A stretch of 64,000 nucleotides of DNA, from NCBI GenBank assembly GCA_037833965.1, contig AP031355.1:12921501-12985500 (forward strand), given 5' to 3'. The DNA is from Marchantia polymorpha subsp. ruderalis (Eukaryota; Streptophyta; Marchantiopsida; Marchantiales; Marchantiaceae). This document shows, one piece after another, positions 43,200 to 55,215 of the stretch. The notes under the pieces are model-generated. The model worked only from the letters and a program-made list of their open reading frames with translations, was not told the origin of the DNA and did not search any database. The position numbers were made by a program, and so were the translations under genes. Positions within the stretch are counted from its first letter, which is position 1, and each line of letters opens with the position of its first letter.

Positions 43200-44345
43200 A
43201 TAATCTCACATTTTGAATCATTTGGATGAGTGCAATCATTGTTCTTTGTTGTTTGAAACTTTTGAGCAACAATTTCATTGCAAAGAATTATAAAACATGT
43301 TGAATGTTTTTTTTAAGATTGATAAGCTTCAAAATGAAAAGTTTTGGCAGAAAGATTCAAGATCACATTTACTTGTTTGATGATCTTGTGTTTAATTTTG
43401 AAAAGCTTAAAGAGGAGATAAACAATTAGAAATTTTTTTACATCTCTTGAGTTCATTATCTACATTGTGTGTTGCTTTTTTGTGATTAGCATACAATCTT
43501 TTGTCACATGATTATTTGTTTTGGTAATTGAGTATTTACAAGTAATTGAATCGATTGGATTTTGGTTTGGGCTACGGGCCATGCACTGCGAGCCCTTACT
43601 AGGAATGTACCTGCTGCATAGGAAGATTCGGAAGATTCATAAAAGGGAATACAACGGAAAGATGATGTTGTCATCTCTTACATCCAAAAAAATTTATACA
43701 ACAATAAATGTGATTTGAGGTTGATCATATTTAAGAATTGACAAAGATGATAAGCGCATTGGATCTAGATATGGATTCAAATCCAGAGATAAATTTTTAG
43801 AGAGTAACATAAAATTATGCTAGAAATGTAGTAAATTTGACTATGTCAAGAACTGCTATTGTGAAGACCAAATGTGCTCATATTTCTTTAGTCAGCATGA
43901 TTCAAGATTTTGATGTTGAGTTGATGATTTGCTTAAAAATGATCTATGATGTCAGAGGTATGACAATTGATCAAAAAATATTAATAATGTATAAATCTTA
44001 AAGATGCTTATATTTATAACATTTGCTATATTATAAAAATTTCATATATTTTTTTCCAGTATCAAACAGTTTAATTATTATGAATGATGATCAATCTTGT
44101 AAGATTCAAGGTATAAAAATTGTTAAGATTCATATGTTTGATAGAATTTAACATATTGATTCAAGTCAGTTTATATCTAATATGGAAAAATTTGATCTCT
44201 TTTAGATTGTCAAAGTCCACAAAAAAAATTGAATGGAGCTTTGTGGTAATGCAGTTTTTCATTTTTTTGAAAATAATGTAGTTAGGTAGGTAAATTCACG
44301 CAAGTTTTAACTTTTGGAGCATTTGTATTCAGAAGAGAAGAGAAT
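43200..44345 (+). pseudogene. Copia-type retrotransposon remnant: gag end and protease region
   Basis: Heavily decayed. Around 43815-43860 the plus strand encodes LC-stop-KCSKFDYVKNCYC, a worn zinc knuckle of the copia gag type. Around 43910 comes DVELMICLKMIYD, and at about 44088-44140 CKIQGIKIVKIHMFD, which resembles the C-K-I-x-G-x-G-T-V-x-I segment downstream of copia protease. Stops are frequent. The RT part of a copia element in the same orientation lies at 50578-51917. The family call rests on short motifs. Confidence 0.5.
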
Positions 44346-44379
44346 AAGGAATTTTAGTATAGATGTTCAATAGGAGTAG

Positions 44380-46850
44380 GAAATACGAATGATCGCCCTA
44401 GACAGAGCTTGGTCTGCTAGTTCTAATGACGTTCAGAACAGAAGGAACGGACTAATGGAGCCTGAACTACGAGGGAAAGATGCGAAGATCCAGGTTCTCC
44501 GCAGAACTAGTACAGTCTTCAGTAAAGGGTATTCGGCCTTCGGCGTTGATGTCCTCGAAGTTACTTACGAAATACTCCTATCGACGGATCTCCAGTGGAG
44601 TAAAAGCTGGGGTCGCATGGGAAAGTAATTTGAATGGCGGCACCTTCAATTTGCACAAGTTGATTCTACCGTTGGGACGGCGGACTACATCCGCGAGAAC
44701 ACGCATTCGGCCCCCACATTTCACGATCACACTGTTTCAAATTGTCAAGAGATTGAGGTGCAGAAGCTCAAACTGACGGAAGCAGCTATGGGGCGACCTG
44801 ATGCAATTCGATTGACCGCACTGAGGGTGTCTGAGGCAAAATTGCGAGCTTATCGTAATGAATTGATTCTCGCGAAGCTCAATTTCTTACTCTGGGGATG
44901 GTATTGGGTCTATGCGGCAATGGTACAGTGGGACGACAATGGCACTCCGAAACCAAAGGACTATCGGAGCAATTCCAAAACTTGGCAAATTTGGGATTGG
45001 ACGAAAGTATCAAGCACGTGAGGTATCAAGCACGTGAGGACGGCGACCTTACTTTGACAGTGAGAACATCAAGGTAACGAGAGCCGAGTAGAAGACATAC
45101 GCGGAGTTATTCAAGAAATCGCGCACTGGTAAGAACAGATATCGGACCACGGGGTAACGTGATTGTTTTAGAAGGAATATAGCAGTGGCGTTGATGCAGA
45201 TCCTTCGACCTTCTCGGACGACGTACATGACGAATTGGCAGGTTGGATTCGTGGACCGAGCACTACGAGGGAAACAAATTCACTGGGCACAAATATTGTG
45301 GACTGCCACGAGGCAACACATTGGTGCACTTAAGGGAGGATTGGCCAATTATCTGTCCCCGTTTTTTATTAATTTCTATAGGGGGATGGGATTGTTAACA
45401 GAGGCAGAGGAGAAGAAGTTCTTGCTGTAGACTCATGCGCAGGATGGAGATGAGACTCTAAGTGCCAACGAGGTCGACACCGATCAAGAAGAGGCGCAGC
45501 TTGCCCTACCTTCGGGGAGAACAAATGGACCCAGGGACAGAGTGGAAGAGCGGCCGCACAAGAAACGAAAGCTTCAGGTAGACGCAGTTTCCGAAATGTG
45601 TGATCGTTGACCGGTCCCCACCAAGCTCAGAACGCATAATGCACGGACCAAAACGAAGATGAAAGCCCGCCGATTGATATTGGAGGACGGTAGCAGCACG
45701 AAGAGCAATGTTGCTACGTCGCAAGGCCGTCTCATTTAAGCAGAGTGGGAGGAGTTGGAAGCAAAGACCGCCATGAGAGAGGAAGATGTACCTTTGGAGA
45801 AGGGCCTTCGGTCTTCTGAGACAAGACCTTTGGCAATGGTGGAGAACCGAGCATCGAGGAAGGAAAAAGGGAAGTCAATCATGACAGAGGAAGTAAACCT
45901 GGAGAGGAATCCAGTTCCTTCGGCTGAAGCTGGGTATATGCTCCCTTAGAGAAGCCCTTTGAAGTGCTGACAGTGTCATCAGACATGGAGGAGGATCCGG
46001 TTGCACTGGAGAAGATAGTAGAAAGAGTAGTTGAAGGCGTAGCAGAAGAGGCTACTGCGCAGCAGCCGGTGGCGTCACCTCGGACGTTCACGGGAACGGT
46101 TATACTAGAGACAAGAGAAGATCCTTCGGCAGAAGAGATTAAGTTGGAAGGGATCAATGCAGCGGACGTGTTATTTGGACAAGTGGTACCTTTACTCCAG
46201 TACCTCGACAGTAAGCTATGAAAGTACGCTGGGCCATCGAATGTTGAATCTTGCATGGAGTTAATGCGTAATAGAACGCGGGTGAAGGTGGCGGCAACTC
46301 ATGCAATAGTGAAGAAGGAGAAGCAACTCCATGAGTCGGAGGCGAAGTACGAGGTACTTCAAAAAAGGCCTGTGAGAGTCTTCAGTCTAATATCAAAATC
46401 ACAATACGAGCGACAGTTGACCCTCGGGATAGACTGGATGCGTCGCGGGTGGCCTTCAACAAGGAGTCGCGTAGAGTGGACGAGCTAACTGCGGATCTGG
46501 AGAAGAAGGATCAGGCGTATGCAATAGAGATGGCAGCGAAGGTGAAGGCTTTGGCGGAGTGTGAAGTTGCGAGGTCTTTGGACCTAAAAGGTGTTGGAGA
46601 GATTGGAGGCCAAGTGCAATGAGATGAGATCTCAGCGATCTTTGGCCGAGGAGCAGTTTAGTGAGATGGAAGTGAAATTGTCGGAGATGGAGGAGAAGAA
46701 TAGGGAGTTAGCGGAGCAGAAAAACGACGCCTTGACTCAAAAGGTGAACTGATGCATGCGCGGATTCGTGATATGGCAGATCGAGACTCAAAAGTGGTTG
46801 CAGTTGAGGGATCTTGAGTATCCGCAATGATCGCAATTATAACGTGTAGT
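44380..46850 (+). pseudogene. Decayed coiled-coil protein of an unnamed repeated family
   Basis: Several plus-strand frames follow one another as one broken protein. A globular part has WQVGFVDRALRGKQIHWAQI and NYLSPFFINFYRGMGLLTEA (45185-45430). A long acidic/basic low-complexity part follows (45480-46200). Then come GQVVPLLQYLDSKL and MELMRNRTRVKVAATHAIVKK (46165-46320), and a coiled coil (AECEVARSLDLK, EEQFSEMEVKLSEMEEKNRE, 46440-46750). Base composition is clearly more GC-rich than the flanks. I recall similar proteins from Marchantia polymorpha annotation, where they look transposon-derived; this is memory, not a search. Confidence 0.45.
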
Positions 46851-47687
46851 GTGAGTGGGCAACGTCAGTTAGCTAGAAAGTTATATGTGTTTCTTTCCAG
46901 TTCGTGCGAAGCGATAAGGAACTTGGAATTGGAACTGACGGTCGTTTTGCGTAGGTTAGTATTAGATCGGAAGTCGGATAGCGCGTCACCTGCCGATTCT
47001 GCACGTGATGTGCATGTTCGGACCTTGCAGCATAGCAAGTGACATCTTGGTGTTAATTTGAAATAAAGGAGTCCAAGGCTTCGGCCTTGGGGGATTCTCT
47101 ATAGTTAGTTTTCTCAATTTTGAAACTGCATTCTCCTTGCGTCTGTGAATTGAGCATTTTGTCACCGTGCAAGAGGTACTTCGGTTTATCAAAGATACCG
47201 CACCCAAAGTAGTAGCTCAATTCTGGTGTTCTGAGTAGCAATTGGCTAGATCAAGATTTAAGCAAATTTGTAATTGGAAGCTCCATGCATTTGATTGAGT
47301 GTATACTTCGGGAATTTTTCCCCATGTATATTAAGACAGGGTCGCGATCGACCTTTGTGATGCTTGATTGGAGAAGTTTCAAGATTAATGTGTGATTTAT
47401 GCTGCAATGTGCCTCCTTCGGACTTAGCACCTGCAATATTTTTGGGAGTGACAGCCGCTTGAGAATTCAAACTCGTCAATGGACTGTTAATACGTGACAC
47501 TTGTTGCTCTTTGTGTTGTTTCTGTTCTCGTGGGATCAAATTTTTACCTTTATGCTGCATTTTGGAATTTATTTGTCATTACAAGCTCTCGGAAGAGATA
47601 GCTCAAGGTGAAATTGCGGGATTAGATTTTATTAAGATATCATAAGCAGATTAATCTATATTTGCTAGAGGGCATTATCATATGTGA
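46851..47687. other. Spacer, nothing firm
   Basis: Possibly the 3' flank of the preceding element. Short open frames on the minus strand are not recognised. Confidence 0.4.
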
Positions 47688-47689
47688 TA

Positions 47690-48425
47690 CAGAGTTAAAC
47701 CTCCCAATAGTGACATATATTGGTACTTAGGTTTTCCGTCACTATTGCGAGGTGTCACTCACAAGAGTAAAGTTCGTATAACCTCCTAATAGTAACATAC
47801 ATTGGTGTTAACATTAGATGTCATTGTTGGGAGGTGCATAATTATAATATAACCTCATAATAGTAGCATACATAGGATTTGGTGTTAGATGTCACTATTG
47901 GGAGGTGTCAATTATATAAAAAAAAAGTTCATAGATTTTTTATCGTGCAGTGCATCAACCCTAAGACTTTCTATAAATGTGTTGTTTGGTTTCAAAATGG
48001 CCTTCATTTGCACATCTATATTCTTAACATGGACATTATAATTAAATTTAAATTTAGATTAATACACACAAATCTGAGTGAAAAAATTAATGATAATATG
48101 TGTAGCAAATTAGGGATTTAGGGTTAAACCCTAAACCCTTACTTAAATTCAGAAAATGTGAATTGTTGAGATATAACTTTAAATATACTTATGCCATATT
48201 TTTTTAGTCTCATAACTATGTATTGTGATAATGATAGGAATTTTTACTCTGAAATTACATTTTAAATTGTCATTATTGTATAGTATCATGTCACTAATGG
48301 GAATAGTGACGTACCGTTCTTATTGAGCAGATTTACAAGTTAGAAACTAATGGATCTGGGATTTTACGTCACTAATGAGAGGATGTCACTCATAAGAGGT
48401 GACACTATTGGGAGGTTTAACTCTG
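47690..48425. mobile_element. MITE with 23-bp perfect terminal inverted repeats and TA duplication
   Basis: The left end (47690, CAGAGTTAAACCTCCCAATA...) and right end (48403-48425) are perfect 23-bp inverted repeats flanked by TA on both sides (47688-47689, 48426-48427). Length is 736 bp, with no transposase. Subterminal copies of the end sequence occur at about 47718-47760, 47778-47840 and 47851-47910 on the left, and at 48290-48400 on the right. The CAG start, the TTAAACCTC wording and the TA duplication suggest the pogo/Tc1-mariner class (Emigrant-like MITEs). The left-half open frame (47879-48121) is not a recognised protein. Confidence 0.85.
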
Positions 48426-48427
48426 TA

Positions 48428-48923
48428 AAGTGAATATTACTAAATCTTGAATTGAAATGTCTCATGTATTACCATCTGAGCTATGTTATATAAATCATGA
48501 TTACATACTAGGATTTTATTACCTAGCATAGATAAACTTGACTTAGAATTTTGTGAACATTGTGCTATGGACAAGTATCATATGTATTGATGTGTGTATA
48601 CTCTCTTCAAAAGTCTTATTTTTTGGAATGTTTTATTCTGTATCTTTTATTAATTATTAATCAAAGTTTTGATGATATTATATTTTCACACACAAACAAG
48701 GTTTTATTAACTTTTAAAAGTTAAAAAGCTTAGATTAAAACTGAAATTGGACAAAAGGTGAGATAGTTTTGTATGATTAATAATGGATATTATAGTCTAG
48801 AGTAGTTTCAAAGATAGTGCAAAGAGGTTGAGATTAATTGTCATCTCACCATGATTTATATTGTGCAACATAAAGTTTTTTTTATAAAGGAGTTCAATTC
48901 AACAATATTGGAAAAGGTCACAA
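48428..48923. other. AT-rich spacer
   Basis: No feature recognised. Confidence 0.5.
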
Positions 48924-49170
48924 TATGTTAAACCAATCTAGTTGAAGAAGATGAGTAGTATGTTAATTCAATCTAATCTATCATATGAAAATTAACTTAA
49001 CCTCCGTCGTATGTTGAACCTATCTAGTTGAAAAAGACACGTAGTGTGTTAATCCAATCTAATCTACCATATGAAACTTAACTACAGCTAGGTAGTATGT
49101 TGAACCTATCTAGTTGAAAGCGATGCGCAATATGTTAAACCAATCTAGTCTACCATATGAAATTGGACCG
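48924..49170 (+). repeat. 86-bp tandem repeat, about three copies
   Basis: Units begin TATGTTRAACCWATCTAGTT at 48924, 49010 and 49096, exactly 86 bp apart. Each also contains a second half (TGTTAATYCAATCTAATCTA ... CATATGAAA) related to the first, so the unit is itself an older duplication of about 43 bp. No coding potential. Confidence 0.8.
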
Positions 49171-50577
49171 AAGTTGTTAATACTTCAATATATTTGTTGA
49201 CTTTTTTTCTTCTAATGCAATCAATTTCTTGACACCATTTGAACTCAATGAGAATAGGTTGACTAATTATAATTATTTTAAAATCTGTGATTATATGGAT
49301 TAGATTTTCATGCCTAAGAAAAGTAGAACCAAGTTGTATTTTACATCCAACAAGTGTTTTTTTCTTGGATAGAGTAGTGATGTGAAGGATTATAGGCTAT
49401 AAAACCTAGTACAATAACCTTCCAGTTGATTACGCACCAGTTGAGTGCACAAAATTTTACTCAAAAAATGGAAATCAAGATTTATTTAGTTCAAAATGCA
49501 AGTTTGGAAGATTTTTGTGTTTGAAAACTGATTCTTGGTTTATGTTTCATCATTTGGCATTTGGAGATGTATTTCGATAGTATTACAAAACAAATAGCCA
49601 GTATGAATCACATTGTATACGTTTTTAGATAATATTGGACAATAAACACGCAGAGTTAGTCTAAAGCTTCCATTAATGAGCAATATAATCGGTTGATGAG
49701 GTTGATCAGCTATCTCTTTGATAAGCATCACCTTTTGCAACCCTCATCACTTTGTGATTAATATAGCCAAGATTGATAAATTTAATCCAATAATTTTTGC
49801 TTTGGCAACTGCGGAATAGGAAAAATGGTCCTAAGCATGTGAAAGCATTTCTTCAAACTCAATTAAACAACCAACTAGATTGAAAAATATATTCTATAGG
49901 TTTAGATAGTTTGTGAGATCTTTCTAGCATTTGCTATCGTTTGTGCCACACATTTGTTTCAGCTGCTTCACTAACTTTCTACTTGCAAACTGTTACTTTA
50001 TACCGGAAGCATCAAGGTTATTTAAATTAGATCACACTAAAGGTCATTCGGTTATTTTGTTTTGTTTTCTTTACAATTGATTTGTCAAATTAAAAATTAT
50101 CATAATTAATTTGAAGAACTACTTAGGTAAATCCTACATAATTGTTGTTACAAATTTAGATTGAGAAAAAAATCTTAAAGTTATATATGAATTTTTCATA
50201 AGTTTACTAATTATTGTTAGTAAACTTATCCTATGCCTCATTTGAAGAGATTAGAACCTAGATAACTATTCGCTTACCTGAAATATACTCGGTATAAAAT
50301 TTAAATGGGTTTAGGGTTCTGATTTGCCTAGGTATTAAATTTAATTAGGTTTAGTGTTTTTATTCGCCTAAGTACGCATCTCCTGGATAAGTGCGCACAA
50401 TCCTTTGAGTATCAAGATGCGTACTTATTTGGGAGATGACTATAGAGCATAAGACAATATCAGTAGGGATGTTTTTTTATGAGATCAGATCATTGAAAGA
50501 ATACAAGAATTTTCATGCTTCTTCTATTCACAACAATTAAACTCCAAAAAAAATGAGTTTTTATTGATTGCACGTGA
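49171..50577. other. AT-rich spacer
   Basis: No gene recognised. It may include worn copia sequence upstream of the RT remnant, but no motif is secure. Confidence 0.4.
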
Positions 50578-51917
50578 GTGGACAATTTAATAGATTATGA
50601 AAAAAGAATATTCAAAATCAGGTTGGTGGCTAAAGATTTTCACACTAAAAAATGTGTAAACTGCAACAAAGTTTTTTCACTTGTAGCAAAATATATTACA
50701 ATTCGTTTGGTATGTGCATTTGTTGCAATATTTAGTCTAATTATAGATGAGATGAACGTAGTTACAGTATTTTTTATGAATCTAAAAAAAAATTCTACAT
50801 GAGACATCAAACTAACTTTGAGAAAAAAAGTCAAAAAAGAAATTGATTTAAGGATTTTTGGAATTATTATATGGATAAAGAAAATTAAAATGCAGTGCAA
50901 TATGATGTTTGATGAGTTCATAAAATAAGTAGGATTTTTTTTAAATGTGTATGATCCATGTATATTTAAAAAAACGGGTATAATGAGATTTTTAATCTCA
51001 TGTTCAAGATTGACATGCTTTATGTGGCCAAAATCATTTTGACATCAACAAATGCAAGAATCATTTGAAATTTTAAGTTGAAAGTTTTAGATAAATCTCA
51101 GAAAATATTAGGCATGTATTTTCATAGTAGTTTGATGAAGAAAAAACTATGATTAAATGAAAACAAGTATGTTAACGTGTACTTGACAGATTTAATATAA
51201 CATACATTTAAGAAGTATGGATTTCCTTGGCAACACATTTCAAACTTTTTACATCTCAATGTGCAACCAATGATATTGAAGAGAAATATCATCCATGTCC
51301 TTTGACAAAGCTGTGAGTAATTTCATGTATTTGATAATGTGCAAATTTTTGATATTGCTTTAGTTTTGAACAAAATGAACTAATACATGTCAAATTCATG
51401 AAAGATTCAGTGACAAGAAATGAATTGAATTCTAAGATGTCTTAAAAATAGTGAGGATTATGATATATTGTTTGATAATTTATAAGACAATGTCAAATTC
51501 TTGCTATACTATGTTGATGTTAACTATGGATAGGATACAAAATGTACAACTGGATTTTTTTTTTATACTTTGTGATGAATGCATTAATTTGATATCCACT
51601 TTGCAAAAGTGCATAATTCAGTCCACAATGCAAGTTGAATATTTAGATGCATTTGTAGCAGTGAATAAATTATTTGGTTGAATAAGCTTATCATTGAAAT
51701 GATATTAAAATAGGAGGTTGTCAATTTTTATTGAGATATTCAAATTTGTTACATCTCGTTGCAAATCAAGTATTGGACAACAGAATGAAACACATGAACA
51801 ATAAGTTTCATTTTTTTGAATATGCAATGTCTGATAAAAAGATGACGCAAGTCAAGATTGGCAATAAATTCAATATAGTTGATGTGCTGACCAAAATTAT
51901 TGTTCTAACAATTTGAA
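50578..51917 (+). pseudogene. Copia-type retrotransposon remnant: RT and RNase H
   Basis: The first frame (50578-50805) reads FKIRLVAKDFHTKKCVNCNK and later IDEMNVVTVFF, the copia RT finger and motif A region (RLVAKG ... DVxTAF). Later pieces: DKSQKILGMYFH (LG-x-x-LGM region), DILFDNL, TGFFFILCDECINLISTLQK (the copia G-W-x-S-x-K-Q region) and MQVEYLDAFVAV (the E-A-E-Y RNase H motif). The catalytic YVDD reads YVAK, and stops are frequent, so it is dead. Its 5' half may be the remnant at 43200-44345. Confidence 0.75.
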
Positions 51918-52629
51918 GACATATTGTTCTACTATGCACATCTTACATGAAAAGCATAAATAAAATTTACTAGCAACTTGTGCTAACCACATATATTCTT
52001 ACTCTATCATGTTTTGACTAATGTAAAGATGTACTTCAGTTGGATTTTCTTCTAGAGGTTTTTGCAATTATGTCTATTTATATTTCATACTCTAATTGTA
52101 AATCAATTGATTGATGTGAACACATTCTGCACTTTGAGTAGTAATATATGAGTAATTTTATTCTAAATCTAAAAAAGTATTGAAATCAATCAAACAATTA
52201 TTGTATCAAAAGTGAGTTTAAAAATGATGATGTATGTATCAATCCAAGACATATGATCTTGGTTAATTAAATGTAACCAGGGCAAAATTGGACAGGAAAA
52301 TTTATTACATTCAAAAGAAACTGTAATGAGCTCTCTGTATAATTAATTACACGGCCTACATTAGCCATTTGCATAGTACTTAGATTTGTCAAGGGATAAT
52401 CTTATAACTCAATAAACCTTCTCTATTTCTTTTTAACAACCCACAATAAATTTTTTGGCCTTTTTATCTTTAACATTGAACTTTAGTCTGTAGTATGTGT
52501 TTTTAATATCTTCTTTCTTATTCCCTCTTGCAGACATCTCATACAAAAAGCTCCCGTTGAAACTAGTGGCAGATTCAGAAAATAAAAAATGAAATTTATT
52601 TTTAATTATTCCTCTTCACCTGTCATCAA
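51918..52629. other. AT-rich spacer, possibly worn copia 3' flank
   Basis: No LTR pair could be identified; no other feature. Confidence 0.45.
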
Positions 52630-52701
52630 TCCGTAATAGTCTAGATGGTTAGGATACCTGGCTTTCACCCAGGCGACCCGGGTTCGAGTCCCGGTTACGG
52701 A
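52630..52701 (+). tRNA. tRNA-Glu (TTC)
   Basis: TCCGTAATAGTCTAGATGGT ... TTACGGA. The acceptor stem TCCGTAA/TTACGGA is perfect. The anticodon stem CCTGG/CCAGG holds the loop CTTTCAC (TTC). The B box is GGTTCGAGTCC. 72 nt, no intron, no encoded CCA. It has the plant nuclear tRNA-Glu form. Confidence 0.95.
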
Positions 52702-52767
52702 AAGTCACGGTTGTAAATTTTTGCTTAAATTCTGGATTGTGGGTTTTATTTGGACTGTAATGTAAAC

Positions 52768-52917
52768 GATTCTGGAAAATATATGTAGGGACAGACAGGT
52801 ATCTTCTGCGTACATGTCTTGCACATACTCTGTACATAGTATGATTCTGGAAAATATAGGTAGGGACAGACAGGTATCTTCTGCGTACATGTCTTGCACA
52901 TACTCTGTACATAGTAT
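52768..52917. repeat. 75-bp tandem duplication
   Basis: Two head-to-tail copies (52768-52842 and 52843-52917) differing at about one base (GATTCTGGAAAATATATGTAGG vs ...TATAGGTAGG near the start). It lies 66 bp downstream of tRNA-Glu. No recognised function. Confidence 0.85.
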
Positions 52918-53282
52918 GACCTAGCGTTATTCTCTACCTTCTTATTATGTAAACTATGAAGTGTCAGCTGGAGTATGTGCAATAATAAAGGTATCAATGA
53001 CCAGCGGATCCGCATAATACTCGAGTATATCCTAGTAGTCAGAAATAAAAAACGCAACTTACCACCTGTGACAAATTTTGCAGGAAGGATCTACAAAAAC
53101 GCTGGATGACATACATACTTCCAAATACCCTTGCCCATCATCATTGACAACGTTGTTGACGAGATGCTGACATTATAAACGCCGCTTACTACGGCTGGCA
53201 GGCAAGCGGTGACATTGGCGCTATTTCGCGCTCTAACCATTCATCTAACAGGGCGATTGATCGAAAAGTTTCACGATTCAAA
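52918..53282. other. Spacer, nothing recognised
   Basis: No gene, repeat or RNA recognised. Confidence 0.5.
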
Positions 53283-53362
53283 ATTTCCGTGGGCTCACAG
53301 AGGCTCAAACCTCCGGATTTCTCTGTACTGTAGCTGTGAGAACGGCGTGCTAGCCAACTACC
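53283..53362 (-). other. tRNA-derived relic
   Basis: The minus strand reads GGGGCGGTGGGTAGTTGGCT, with an A-box-like GGGTAGTTGG. About 40 nt on, AGGTTTGAGCCTCTG follows as a B box with a closing T stem (AGAGG-type pairs). Spacing of both boxes is tRNA-like. The acceptor stem pairs only in part (GGGC/GCCC), and no clean anticodon arm forms. It is a tRNA pseudogene or the head of a SINE. Confidence 0.45.
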
Positions 53363-55215
53363 CACCGCCCCTCTCTGACATCAGTATTTTAAGAAAATAT
53401 AATTATTTCAAAATTTTCTTGCTAGCGCAATTGAGATTTACATTCTCCTTCTTGCTATCTCCAATCTAGCTTTCGCGTAGTTTGAGTGAACACTGAACAT
53501 CTCAATTGCGAACAGCAATGTTGCTATAGTTCTTGTACCTAAGTACCTAGTAACAGCCCTTCAGTAGTTCTACAATTGGAACATTTGACAGCCTGTATCG
53601 CTCCGCATCGATCAAATGACTTGCATAGATATCCGGAATGCAGCAAGTTTTTCGGTCAAGTTCAGTACAGACTCCACAGTTCTAACATCAAAGGACTTCT
53701 TTTCTGGGAATAAATCTGCAATACGAAGACGACTGGTATCTACCCATCTTCATAGCTCTCACTGTAGTCTGTGGCTGAATGCAAATGCAACCAAAGTGCA
53801 GAGGGCCATCGGAAAAGGCAGATTGCAATTGTTCTTTACATAGTAACCGATGCTTATCAACACCGGAAACACTACCACGATGAAGTCCGCAGTCGCATAA
53901 GACTCATACTGGGAAGAGTGTATCTTAGGTAGAGTGAACCTCGAGAAGAAGACTTCTGGGCTGCGCATCCACAAATCTCGCGTCTGAGGGGTGAAAGCGA
54001 TCCACGAACCTATTGAGTCTGGATGATTGCTCTATCAGTACAAACTACACTTCGCAAAGGCAAATACCATAAGGACGCCCATGGAGTGCAAACATGTGGT
54101 AGCGACGTTGTACGAGCAGGCCGACATGCAGAAAGTGGATAAAGAATGCCAGAAAGGTTTCTTTCTCGATTGGAGTGCGTGCGTACAGCACCACCGCATC
54201 CAGCGCGTACTTTCCTTAAAACAGAAGGCAAGTAGTTTTTGTCATCCGCATTCGCCGTGGATCTGGATAGAAACATAAATCTCAACAGTGGAAGCTATCA
54301 TTTTTCCCGCACTACAATCTTCGCTGGTAACAAATTTCTGTCAACTAACGGGCAAGATGGACGTGGCGGACAAACCGGAAGCGCGCGTTTGAGATTTTGA
54401 ATTGAAATGACATTAATCGACATTGATCTGCCAACCTTGCTGTGAAGAGACATTGAGCCTTTGATCATTTTCTAGTCAGCTTGAACATAGAGGATTGGAT
54501 GCAACCATGTGGAAAATATACACAATTCGATATATATATCATTGGAAAGTATTATGTGTCACGATGTACGCTTACTGTTCCTTATCTAGAGTAATTTGAT
54601 CAAGGCTTAGATTTTGCAGTGTACGATCAAAATGTAGTTGTGGAAACATTAGTATTCTAAACGAATGTTGTCACTTACATACTTTTCAGAAAATGTTCGA
54701 ATATATGATTATAACAGTATAATTTGGTTAATGGTCGCTTCTCACAGATATTTCCAAGACGAAATTTGGAACATAAAATTGAAAATCTGGACTGTACCTG
54801 GGCCGGGTTTATGTTCGTTTGTGAGCTACATTTGTTCGTCAAGATGAGATGAAGAAGATTCTGTACCAGAATTAAATTGAGAATGCATTAGAGTTCAGAA
54901 GGGTGGCTCCAGCAAAGATCTCGGAAAACCACGTTTGGATTCTTCTGTACTGAAGATCTTGCATCGATGAACTTGTTAGAACACGAAGTGCCGGATGGGT
55001 ACCAAAATACGCAACAGATGAAATCATCTCCAATTTGAAAAGCAAGGTCATTGTATCAGTGCTTTATTATAAAATTTCAAGGTCTCGAAGAGAATCAATT
55101 TAATCTATAGTAATACTGAATAGTCTCAACCCAGCTACAAGAATCTGAATTCTACTCGTCAGAATGTAAGACATTGACGACACTGCGTTCTAATGTGGCA
55201 AGAACTAGCGTACAT
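53363..55215. other. Intergenic stretch 3' of the LLG-like gene
   Basis: Short frames at 53616-53843 (plus) and 54010-54285 (minus) are not recognised. Composition is less AT-rich than the copia region. Nothing else seen. Confidence 0.45.

Noticed and set aside
46986..47560. Overlapping minus-strand frames as genes
   Set aside because: Short, mutually overlapping, without motif or splice support.
52649..53057. Three overlapping minus-strand frames with repeated CKTCTQKIPVCPY-type residues
   Set aside because: The repeat in the peptides is only the 75-bp DNA duplication read in several frames, and one frame crosses the tRNA-Glu gene.
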